Under the pieces are notes generated by a model. It searched no databases, was not told where the DNA came from, and saw only the letters and a program-made list of their open reading frames with translations. DNA of 18,350 bases from Chloroflexota bacterium (GTDB lineage: Bacteria; Chloroflexota; Dehalococcoidia; UBA1151; UBA1328), in NCBI GenBank assembly GCA_002687335.1, contig NYZY01000033.1, positions 23,219-41,568 on the forward strand, in the 5' to 3' direction. Numbering within the stretch: position 1 is the stretch's first letter; each line of letters begins with the position of its first letter. The translations under genes and the position numbers were made by a program. Below are positions 6,952 through 14,155 of this stretch, in pieces.

Positions 6952-8330
6952 TATTCACACTTGTTTAGGGCGAATTTGATCGCCTCTATCACGGCATTAT
7001 CCTGATCGGGAAAAACCGTTCTGGGGTCAAGCATTATGCGATTATTTTCTATTCGTGCCACAACAGCAACTGGACTTTCTCTCAAACAGCGAACGAAATT
7101 TTGAGCACTTCCTGGGGGATCTATCGATAGGACTGATGTTGGTAACGTCTGCCCTGGCAGTGACCCGCCACCGATAGTTGATGTAGAGCGCTCAACAGTT
7201 CCTACGCCAGTCTTGGATCGCCATGTTTCCGCTCGATCAGCCAGTACAGATTCATTTATTGAAATCATGTTCCATATTGGAATTTCTTTTTCATAAGTGC
7301 CAGTTAGGTAAGCACGTAGAGTAGCTGAAATGGCCGATAGAGTTACCTTGTCGATTCGCACGGCTCTTGCCAAAGGATGTTTTGAGACAAGATCTACCCA
7401 TTTTTGTTCTCCGGCAATTAAGCCTGCCTGTGGCCCACCGATTAACTTGTCACCTGAGAAAAGAGTTAACGTAGCTCCATCGGAGATTGAAGACTGTACC
7501 TGTGGTTCTTGTGCAAGACCGTACTGATGAGTATCTATCAAACAACCTGAACCTAAATCATTGAGGACTGGTACGCCGTGTCGTTTACCCACGGCGACTA
7601 CTTCTTTGAGTTCTGGTGTATGGGTGAAACCATCAACGGTGAAATTGCTGGGATGAACTTTCAGGATCGCTGCGGTTTTGGAACTGATAGCTGATTCGTA
7701 GTCTGAGGCATATGTGCGATTCGTAGTGCCGACCTCTACCAAGTTCGCTCCAGATTGCCGCATGACGTCCGGAATTCTGAATCCTCCACCTATTTCTACG
7801 GATTCTCCTCTTGAAACAATTACTTCACTTTTTACCTGTTCGTCACCAGCTATAGCGGCGAGTGTTAGTAGAACACCTGCTGCATTGTTGTTGACTGCGA
7901 TTCCTGCATTGGATTCAGTTACTTGTGCGATTAAATTTGAAATGTGGGTATTGCGATTGCCTCTTTTTCCGGTTGATAGTGAGAATTCGACGTCCGAATA
8001 AAGTGAAGCAGAAGTTGTTGCGGCTTCTGTAGTTCGCTGACTTAAAGGAGATCGCCCTAAGTTCGTATGTAGTATTACTCCGGTTGCATTTATCACAACG
8101 TTAGGCCAATTTTGCGATATTGTTTTTGCTCGTTCGACTATTTGGGCGGATAACTGATCGAATGATTGCGACTTTCCGCCATTCTTGATAGAAAGTCGGG
8201 CTTCAGCGAGAACATCTCGCGCGATGCTCGTTATTACGCTGCGAGGAAAATTTTGGATAAGTCCCAGAACTTCATCATTCCGAAGTAGCGCGTCAACAGA
8301 CGGTAGGGGACGATATGCGGACTCGGTCAA
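6951..8330 (-). CDS. selA: L-seryl-tRNA(Sec) selenium transferase (selenocysteine synthase)
   Basis: SelA is a PLP-dependent enzyme that converts seryl-tRNA(Sec) to selenocysteinyl-tRNA(Sec) with selenophosphate from SelD. The product of about 459 residues carries family signatures: LPSVDALLRND near the N-terminus, VVINATGVILHTNLGRSPLS, the NNNAAGVLL loop, RGESVEIGGGFRIPDVM, LNDLGSGCL, and FSGDKLIGGPQAGL with the PLP lysine. That lysine falls at residue 295 with my start, the position I recall for E. coli SelA. I chose TTG at 8330, seven bases after GGAG. A GTG at 8336 is in frame but only one base from that site. The gene overlaps smr by one base. It implies selenocysteine use; selB, selC and selD are not in this window. 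Confidence 0.95.
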   Translation of the reverse strand: MTESAYRPLPSVDALLRNDEVLGLIQNFPRSVITSIARDVLAEARLSIKNGGKSQSFDQLSAQIVERAKTISQNWPNVVINATGVILHTNLGRSPLSQRTTEAATTSASLYSDVEFSLSTGKRGNRNTHISNLIAQVTESNAGIAVNNNAAGVLLTLAAIAGDEQVKSEVIVSRGESVEIGGGFRIPDVMRQSGANLVEVGTTNRTYASDYESAISSKTAAILKVHPSNFTVDGFTHTPELKEVVAVGKRHGVPVLNDLGSGCLIDTHQYGLAQEPQVQSSISDGATLTLFSGDKLIGGPQAGLIAGEQKWVDLVSKHPLARAVRIDKVTLSAISATLRAYLTGTYEKEIPIWNMISINESVLADRAETWRSKTGVGTVERSTSTIGGGSLPGQTLPTSVLSIDPPGSAQNFVRCLRESPVAVVARIENNRIMLDPRTVFPDQDNAVIEAIKFALNKCE

Positions 8331-8337
8331 TATCACA

Positions 8338-8341
8338 CTCC
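8338..8341 (-). promoter_or_regulatory. Ribosome binding site of selA
   Basis: GGAG on the minus strand is seven bases before TTG 8330 but only one base before GTG 8336. The spacing selects the TTG. Confidence 0.55.
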
Positions 8342-8508
8342 AACATCTGTATAGGCCGTTGAAAGTTGAATTGTTAGAGGCATTCGGTATTTTTGGCCAG
8401 TATTCGGTACCAAAGTTTACTACTTTTGAACTCTAATCCTGTTGAAAATTGCACTTCCAAAATAGCCGAGTGAGCGTAAGATTACCCGGTTAGCTACTTT
8501 TGCATCCT

Positions 8509-8512
8509 GGAG
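8509..8512 (+). promoter_or_regulatory. Ribosome binding site of coaE
   Basis: GGAG is followed after five bases by GTG at 8518, immediately before the conserved FVIGLTGGIGTGKT start of CoaE. It rejects the upstream in-frame TTG at 8500. Confidence 0.55.
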
Positions 8513-8517
8513 TAAGC

Positions 8518-9132
8518 GTGTTTGTCATTGGCCTGACCGGCGGTATAGGTACGGGGAAAACCGAAGTCACTCATGTCTTACGCGAACTTGGTGCTGTGGT
8601 GATCGAGTCGGACAAAGTTGCACATTTGTCATACCGGCCCGGAACCGATGCATACGAGGATATTATCGACCAGTTTGGAAGAGAGATTTTGGATGAATCT
8701 GGAGTTATTGATCGTGCGAAATTGGGCGGTCTGGTTTTTGCTGTTCCAGAGTTGAGAATTCATCTTGAAATGATTGTTTGGCCGGCTGCTCGTAGTTGGA
8801 TTGAAGAACGATTGATACAGGAAAAGGAGCGTGGAACTAAAATTATTGTCATAGAAGTTCCCAAGCTTTTTGAAGCTGGCTGGGATGATCTTGCTGACGC
8901 AGTTTGGACTATTGAAGCACCATCAGATTTGATAACCGAGCGCATCAAGATTCGATCCAATTTGGGTGAGACAGAGAAAAATGCAAGGGTCAAAGCACAG
9001 ATAACGAGCGGAGAACGGGCTGAAAGAGCTGACCTATTGATTGAAAATACAGCGAAACTTGCAGATCTACGCGAACAAATAACAAACCTCTGGCGGACAA
9101 ATCCAGAGATACAAAATGCGATTAATAATTAG
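8518..9132 (+). CDS. coaE: Dephospho-CoA kinase
   Basis: CoaE phosphorylates the 3' ribose hydroxyl of dephospho-CoA with ATP, the last step of coenzyme A synthesis, in the cytoplasm. The 204-residue product has the usual length. It begins with the P-loop IGLTGGIGTGKTEV (GGIGTGKT at about 8-15), followed by the VIESDKVAH element with the substrate-binding Asp and a helical CoA domain. IVIEVPKLFEAGWDDLAD matches the family VPLLFE segment. A C-terminal block has ADLLIENTAKLADLREQI, equivalent to the usual D-x-V-I-x-N-x-G motif. The start is GTG at 8518, set by a GGAG site. It is the first plus-strand gene of a run that continues, after 48 bp, into the AAA+ ATPase. Confidence 0.93.
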   Translation: MFVIGLTGGIGTGKTEVTHVLRELGAVVIESDKVAHLSYRPGTDAYEDIIDQFGREILDESGVIDRAKLGGLVFAVPELRIHLEMIVWPAARSWIEERLIQEKERGTKIIVIEVPKLFEAGWDDLADAVWTIEAPSDLITERIKIRSNLGETEKNARVKAQITSGERAERADLLIENTAKLADLREQITNLWRTNPEIQNAINN

Positions 9133-9180
9133 TTCACCGGCGGTAGTTGGTGAGGAAATGCCCTCAGGGCTTGAGTACTA

Positions 9181-10065
9181 ATGGCCATAAAGCAGGAATA
9201 CACCGAACGCAACATCGAAGAATTTTACGTATCTGACGAACCGTTTTACGTCCCGACGTCAGATGAAATCGAAATATTCGAATCGGCTTATCGACAACGG
9301 GTTCCGATTCTACTCAAAGGACCGACCGGGACAGGGAAAACTCGATTTGTAGAGCATATGGCATGGCGTCTAAGTGAATCCCTGTCACCCTCGAAACCTA
9401 AAAGTGCATCACCAAATGGTTCTGCCGAAAAGCTGCCATTGATTACTGTGGCGTGTCATGAGGATCTGACAGCGAGCGATCTAGTGGGTCGATATTTACT
9501 GGACGCAGATGGAACACGGTGGATAGACGGGCCACTTACCCGAGCTGTTAAATCCGGTGGGATTTGCTATCTGGATGAAATCGTGGAAGCTCGGAAAGAT
9601 ACCACGGTGATAATTCACCCACTGACAGATCATCGTCGTTCATTGACGATCGATAAACTTGGTACGGTCATTAATGCTGCTGATGGCTTTTTGCTAGTTG
9701 TGTCATATAACCCTGGCTACCAGAACGCACTGAAAGATTTGAAACACAGTACTCGTCAAAGATTCGTTGCTCTTGAGTTCGATTTTCCCGATGAAGAGAC
9801 CGAAGCTCGGATCATTTCACACGAATCTGGTTGTGACTTAGATGTAGCCGAACGACTCGCTCGACTTGGTTTGAAAATTCGTAACCTTCGCGAACATGGC
9901 TTAGAAGAAGGGGCGAGCACTCGTATGCTCATTTACGCGGGACGTCTTATCAAAGAAGGTGTTTCACATCGTAGAGCTTGTCAAGTTTCTGTCACTTGGG
10001 GTATTACCGATGATCCACAGGTGCAACGAAGTATCGATGAGGTTGTAACTTCTATCTTCGCGTGA
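9181..10065 (+). CDS. CbbQ/NorQ/GvpN-type MoxR AAA+ ATPase
   Basis: This 294-residue AAA+ ATPase belongs to the MoxR group. These chaperone-like ATPases work with a VWA-domain partner to remodel or activate a target enzyme, for example CbbQ-CbbO for RuBisCO and NorQ-NorD for nitric-oxide reductase. It shows Walker A GPTGTGKT at 47-54, ASDLVGRYLLD at about 98-108, and Walker B ICYLDE at 128-133. Sensor-1 is VVSYNPGY with Asn177, and STRQRFVALEF contains a likely arginine finger near 192-194. The FYVP opening and the C-terminal helical domain fit CbbQ_C. The VWA partner is encoded two genes downstream (10645-14097). No cbbL/S or norB/C is in view, so the client is unknown and I give no gene symbol. 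ATG 9181 is preceded by a weak GAG site. Confidence 0.9.
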   Translation: MAIKQEYTERNIEEFYVSDEPFYVPTSDEIEIFESAYRQRVPILLKGPTGTGKTRFVEHMAWRLSESLSPSKPKSASPNGSAEKLPLITVACHEDLTASDLVGRYLLDADGTRWIDGPLTRAVKSGGICYLDEIVEARKDTTVIIHPLTDHRRSLTIDKLGTVINAADGFLLVVSYNPGYQNALKDLKHSTRQRFVALEFDFPDEETEARIISHESGCDLDVAERLARLGLKIRNLREHGLEEGASTRMLIYAGRLIKEGVSHRRACQVSVTWGITDDPQVQRSIDEVVTSIFA

Positions 10066-10075
10066 GTACATTGCT

Positions 10076-10648
10076 TTGAACCCGACGCTCAATCAGATGG
10101 AAATTGCCTTGATGTCGCACTCTTCAGTGAAATACGACACTTCAGGGGTGAGTGCACCCGCTGCCGTATGTGTTCTTTTCTGTATGAAGGCAGGGGAACC
10201 TTGTGTGTTGATGATAAAGCGGGGAAGCACTTTGTCTCATCATAGTGGAGAATGGGCGTTTCCTGGTGGAATGAGTGAGGAATTTGATGAATCGCCTATG
10301 CACACTGCTCTTCGTGAAACAAATGAAGAGTTGGGTATCGATCCCAGTGATATTGATGTTTGGTGCGGAATGGCTCCCGTAGAAACCTCAACCGGTTTTA
10401 AGGTGTGGCCGTTCGCTGGGCGTGTTGCCGACCAAACGGTTTTCACGCTCCAAGAACGGGAAGTAGAGGAAGTTGTGGAGATTCCAGTTACAGTTTTCGT
10501 TGATGAAATGTCTCAACGGACGATAACTCTTATCCGTAGCGGGGATACCCGTGTAATGACTGCATATGCTTATGAAGATCGCATTATCTGGGGTGCCTCT
10601 GCGAGAATTATTGCTAATACATTCGATATTGTGATGAATGCGGTATGA
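10076..10648 (+). CDS. Nudix hydrolase, CoA-diphosphatase (NudL/NUDT7)-like
   Basis: Nudix enzymes hydrolyse nucleoside diphosphates linked to another group. The Nudix helix is visible with ALRETNEELGI at 78-88 (Arg80, Glu81, Glu84, Glu85) after FPGG at 62-65. Upstream, LMIKRGSTLSHHSGEWAF (45-62) has the exact spacing of the CoA-diphosphatase signature LLTxR(S/A)xxxRxxxGxxxFPGG, but with Gly for Ser/Ala and Ser for the second Arg. The spacing between FPGG and the Nudix helix is one residue longer than the classical box, as I recall for the CoA-diphosphatase group. CoA or acyl-CoA cleavage is therefore plausible but not certain. The stop overlaps the next start by four bases (ATGA). The start is uncertain: TTG 10076, ATG 10097 and ATG 10112 all lie before the fold, and none has a strong ribosome site. 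Confidence 0.85.
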   Translation: MNPTLNQMEIALMSHSSVKYDTSGVSAPAAVCVLFCMKAGEPCVLMIKRGSTLSHHSGEWAFPGGMSEEFDESPMHTALRETNEELGIDPSDIDVWCGMAPVETSTGFKVWPFAGRVADQTVFTLQEREVEEVVEIPVTVFVDEMSQRTITLIRSGDTRVMTAYAYEDRIIWGASARIIANTFDIVMNAV

Positions 10649-13600
10649 CAGATTTTGATGAAGGCCAGCAATTGACCAATTCTGAAAATGAAAAACACCT
10701 CACTACTGTTTCGGTAAAAAAAAACCTGGGAAATTTTCCATCTGTTGTTGTTGAGCGCTATGAATTGGCACTTGGAAAGCTGACGGAACGACTGGCAGAA
10801 GAGACTTGTGAGCAATGGGCGCTTGAGGGGTTAGAGATTGCCCGCAGGACTGTTCGTTCTTGGGAAGCAGCAGCCGAGTTCTTTGATGCTTCTGTCGCTG
10901 TGCAGCGACAATTACCATCGGGCCAGTTTCTCAAATGGGGTAAAACAGGCAATTCACTTTGTGAAGACTCACCCTCACTGGCTGTGGCTTATTTCAAATC
11001 CTCTCCTAAGGCAATGCTTAGATTGCGACCGCGTTATATCGATGACTGGTCAAACGTATGTCGTGATCTTTATCGCGGTACCTGGAAATCTTCTGCCTTG
11101 GCCTGCAGATTGTTTGAGGCCACGCCAGAACTTCTGGAGACATTGTCATTCGAAGAATTCTGTCGTTTCGGTGGTTTTTTGGAAATCTTGTCCCGGCGCT
11201 CCTACGACCAGGCGGGCGATGCACTTGGCGCTGGTATTGAACTCTTTCCTAAAATTGCCGACGATGCCAACAGATTCATTGAACTAGCTCATGTCGTCGC
11301 AGAGAAGTCCTGGCGGGAAACTACAACACTTTTTGATTCTGCTACGGCCTCTCTTGTTGAACTTGGCGCAACTCACCGTGGACCCTTGATCTCATTAGCC
11401 CGACGTCTGGCGGTAACCGGTGTTAGCGACGCCGCAGGGGTGTTGAAGGATGGTTCTAACACTGTGAATCGAGTTCCAGTTGACACTCGCGATCGATTAC
11501 TTGAGATGACCGATGGCATTGCAGCTGTTTCTGCTGCTGCCGCTCCTGAATTCTTGAGAATTGCACCTGAAGTTTTGGAAAGAGTCACCTTTGAACAGAT
11601 GGTGAAGTGGCAATCTGAAGGGATCAGGGTGGCCACTGAAAGCGAAGAAGCCGCTATTGCTTATTTTAAACTCGAATCATCGAATTCTCAGGAAATATTG
11701 GATTCACTTTCCTCTTCGATAGAGTTGTCCAGAGTCAAGGAGATTATACAGATGTATTGTCTCGCTCTTACTGGTCATCCTATAGAAATTCAAGCATCAC
11801 AGCAGCTCGCCGAAAAAAACATCGGTTGGTTTCAGGGAGAATTACCCACTACTGAAGGCACCACTATCTACATGCCGACAGTGATTAACAGGTATGCCTC
11901 TAAAGACGAGAATTTCGGGTTCTTTAAAGTCATTTCAACTCACCAAATCGGACATATAGAGTTCGGTTCATTCACATTTGATTTCAGCGTACCATCGAAT
12001 TTATTTGAGGATCTTCGACCTGATCTACCTGGAGCAGCAGAGCTTCAGGCCGCAAAGATGGAGGAAGAATCAATCAAGTCTGCAGGAAATCTGTCACAGG
12101 TTGAGGTATCGGATGTCGGTATTTCTGATGAAGCTGCAGATGTTGTAAGAGTTGGTGCTGAGACCAAACCCGAATTCCTAACTGATATGAGCAGGTTTTT
12201 TGACCTTTTTCAAGAACGTCGTTTGGCCTTAGACGTTTTCACAGTGCTTGAGAGCTCAAGAATTGATGGATATGTATCAGAACTCTATCCAGGTATTACG
12301 GTGATGTATGACCTGGTGAGAGGCGCAGCGCTGGAATCCCGACCCGACGTTAAGGATCTACCCGCTCGTGAGGCTTTGGTTGAGTTTATGGTGTGTGTGA
12401 GTCTTGGCCAAATCGATGACATGGTCGTTCCGGTAGAACATAAAGACGCTGCCCGCAGATTACGGAGATTGATTCGTAAGGTCACCACCACAGAGGCAAG
12501 GGTTGAAGATGCGGCCGAGGCCGCTATACGGGCTTACTCATTACTGATTGATATCAGTAATGAAGATCTTGAAGACGATGATTACGAGCAACTTGAACCG
12601 GAAGAGGAAGAGGAGTCGAATGAGTCGGGTGAAGATGAAGATGAATTTAATAGAGAAGAGATTCTTCAAAAATTCATGAATCAGCTATCTTCCGAAGGCG
12701 AAAATGATGGTGATTCAGATCAAAACACGCAAGGTGAAGAAGGACAAGATGGTGACGAGGACTACTCATCTCCTCAGGAGGTCGACTATCGAGGTGAATT
12801 TAAACCAGAACTATCTCAATTGCTGTCTCAAATGCAGATGATGGAAAGTGGGGAATTGTCTGAGACAGGCGAAATGGAGCCAATAACTCAAGAACAACTA
12901 GAAGAGATGATGAAAAATGCTCCTGAAATGGAAATGGAACAGGTCGAAGGCGAGGAGGGTGGTGACGAACAAGTCTCTGAGATGATCGAAAATCTGATGA
13001 AAGAACTCCAGAAACGTGATCCTGAAAACCAGCAATTCCAGCCAGGTCCATCGCAGCATGTAGATGAAGACGGTGGACCTCTAACAGCTACAGAGCCTGA
13101 TACTTACACCTACCCAGAGTGGGACTTTAGGGCTAATGAATACAAACCCAACTGGTGCATGATTCACGAAAAAATCATGACTGATGGTGAGCCGAATTTT
13201 TTCCGTGAAACACTCGCGGAAAATACTTCTTTAGTAGTTCAAATTAAGCGTCAATTTGAATTAGTCATTCCAGAGATGTATCGGAAGCAGAAACGTCTTG
13301 AAGATGGGGAGGAACACGATCTGGACGCGATGTTAGAAGCAGTTATCGATTTGCGAGTTGGCGTATCTCCAGATGAAAAACTTTTTTGGCGTCGAAATAA
13401 GAATGAGCGTTCTGTGGCAGTGGCTTTTTTGCTCGACTTGTCCGCTTCCACTGCCGAAGCGATAGATGAGGCAAAAAAACCATCTGACGATTGGGGTGCA
13501 CCTGACGATCCAGTTGAGTACATGGTATGGCTTAGATCACGTAGATCAGAAGGATTGCGGCGTACTTACAAAAGGATTGTTGACGTAGAGAAGGAAGGTA

Positions 13601-14097
13601 TAACACTCCTCGTCAATTCTCTTGAAACTCTAGGGGATACATACGGGATATTCGGGTTTTCTGGTTACGGCCGTGAGAATGTTGAGTTTTATACCATAAA
13701 AGATCTGGATGAAAAATTCACTGATATCGTTCCGAGGAGAATTGACCGTATTGCACCTTTGCACGCTACCCGTATGGGGCCGGCAATTAGACACACAGCA
13801 GCGAAACTAGCTGAAGTTGAGGCTCGTTCCAGATTTCTTTTCCTCATATCTGACGGGCGACCACAAGACAGAGGTTATTCTCGTGAGGGCGTTGAAAAAG
13901 AGTACGCGGTTCACGACACTCGACAATCCCTTATAGAAGCTCGCCAACAGGGCATCACACCGTTTTGTCTCACTGTAGACAAAGCAGGTCACGATTACAT
14001 GAAAACAATGATGGATGATTTCAGCTACGAAGTTCTTCCAGATATTAGTCTGCTTCCCAAGCGTTTGCCCCAGCTGTACCGCAATCTCACTACATAG
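10645..14097 (+). CDS. Giant NorD/CbbO-like VWA-domain protein with zincin-like motif
   Basis: At 1150 residues this is long for the NorD/CbbO family; I recall about 600-800. Residues 50-350 are helical with degenerate repeats beginning near Trp73, Trp147, Trp223 and Gly291. Residues 400-550 carry TTIYMPTVINRY, HQIGHIEFG (His433, His437) and LESSRIDGY (Glu536), resembling a metallopeptidase core with Gln in place of the catalytic Glu. Residues 635-790 are a very acidic, Gln/Met-containing linker. The C-terminal VWA domain has an intact MIDAS: DLSAS at 931-935, Thr1042 and Asp1070 in LISDGRP. It overlaps the Nudix gene by four bases and shares a run with the CbbQ-like ATPase, so I infer that the two proteins form a complex, with the VWA protein as substrate adaptor. 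There is no signal peptide or membrane segment, so it is cytoplasmic. The client is unknown. Confidence 0.88.
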   Translation: MTDFDEGQQLTNSENEKHLTTVSVKKNLGNFPSVVVERYELALGKLTERLAEETCEQWALEGLEIARRTVRSWEAAAEFFDASVAVQRQLPSGQFLKWGKTGNSLCEDSPSLAVAYFKSSPKAMLRLRPRYIDDWSNVCRDLYRGTWKSSALACRLFEATPELLETLSFEEFCRFGGFLEILSRRSYDQAGDALGAGIELFPKIADDANRFIELAHVVAEKSWRETTTLFDSATASLVELGATHRGPLISLARRLAVTGVSDAAGVLKDGSNTVNRVPVDTRDRLLEMTDGIAAVSAAAAPEFLRIAPEVLERVTFEQMVKWQSEGIRVATESEEAAIAYFKLESSNSQEILDSLSSSIELSRVKEIIQMYCLALTGHPIEIQASQQLAEKNIGWFQGELPTTEGTTIYMPTVINRYASKDENFGFFKVISTHQIGHIEFGSFTFDFSVPSNLFEDLRPDLPGAAELQAAKMEEESIKSAGNLSQVEVSDVGISDEAADVVRVGAETKPEFLTDMSRFFDLFQERRLALDVFTVLESSRIDGYVSELYPGITVMYDLVRGAALESRPDVKDLPAREALVEFMVCVSLGQIDDMVVPVEHKDAARRLRRLIRKVTTTEARVEDAAEAAIRAYSLLIDISNEDLEDDDYEQLEPEEEEESNESGEDEDEFNREEILQKFMNQLSSEGENDGDSDQNTQGEEGQDGDEDYSSPQEVDYRGEFKPELSQLLSQMQMMESGELSETGEMEPITQEQLEEMMKNAPEMEMEQVEGEEGGDEQVSEMIENLMKELQKRDPENQQFQPGPSQHVDEDGGPLTATEPDTYTYPEWDFRANEYKPNWCMIHEKIMTDGEPNFFRETLAENTSLVVQIKRQFELVIPEMYRKQKRLEDGEEHDLDAMLEAVIDLRVGVSPDEKLFWRRNKNERSVAVAFLLDLSASTAEAIDEAKKPSDDWGAPDDPVEYMVWLRSRRSEGLRRTYKRIVDVEKEGITLLVNSLETLGDTYGIFGFSGYGRENVEFYTIKDLDEKFTDIVPRRIDRIAPLHATRMGPAIRHTAAKLAEVEARSRFLFLISDGRPQDRGYSREGVEKEYAVHDTRQSLIEARQQGITPFCLTVDKAGHDYMKTMMDDFSYEVLPDISLLPKRLPQLYRNLTT

Positions 14098-14130
14098 CCT
14101 GACTAGATTCTGAGTGTGGAAGAACGGGTG

Positions 14131-14155
14131 TTACTTGTCCGCTACAAGTAATTTT
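14131..14155 (+). terminator. Possible terminator of the plus-strand VWA gene
   Basis: TTACTTGT (14131-14138) and ACAAGTAA (14144-14151) form a perfect eight-pair hairpin around a five-base loop, followed by TTTT. It begins 33 bases past the VWA stop and coincides with the last codons and stop of the convergent DUF4340 gene. The stem has only two G-C pairs and the T run is short, so termination may be weak. On the minus strand no T run follows. Confidence 0.35.

Larger units (their letters stand above)
8331..8517. other. Divergent intergenic region between selA and coaE
   Basis: This 187-bp stretch holds no gene or tRNA that I can support; in particular, no selC-like tRNA fold was found. It contains two direct copies of ATTCGGTA at 8382-8389 and 8402-8409, spaced 20 bp start to start. 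An inverted TTTGG...CCAAA pair (about 8393-8414) spans the second copy, and a weak AAAGT/ACTTT pair lies at 8412-8426. Promoters for both genes must lie here or within it, but no clear -35/-10 pair stands out. Confidence 0.4.

Noticed and set aside
8331..8517. Possible selC (tRNA-Sec) beside selA
   Set aside because: I looked for a long acceptor arm, a TCA anticodon and a T-loop consensus on both strands and found no consistent fold.
9160..9170. GCCCTCAGGGC palindrome before the AAA+ ATPase gene
   Set aside because: It is a four-pair stem with a three-base loop and no T run. It could occur by chance; no role can be supported.
10838..11287. Plus-strand open frame of 149 codons in another phase
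   Set aside because: It overlaps the VWA gene, which is supported across its whole length. The alternative product shows no family motif.
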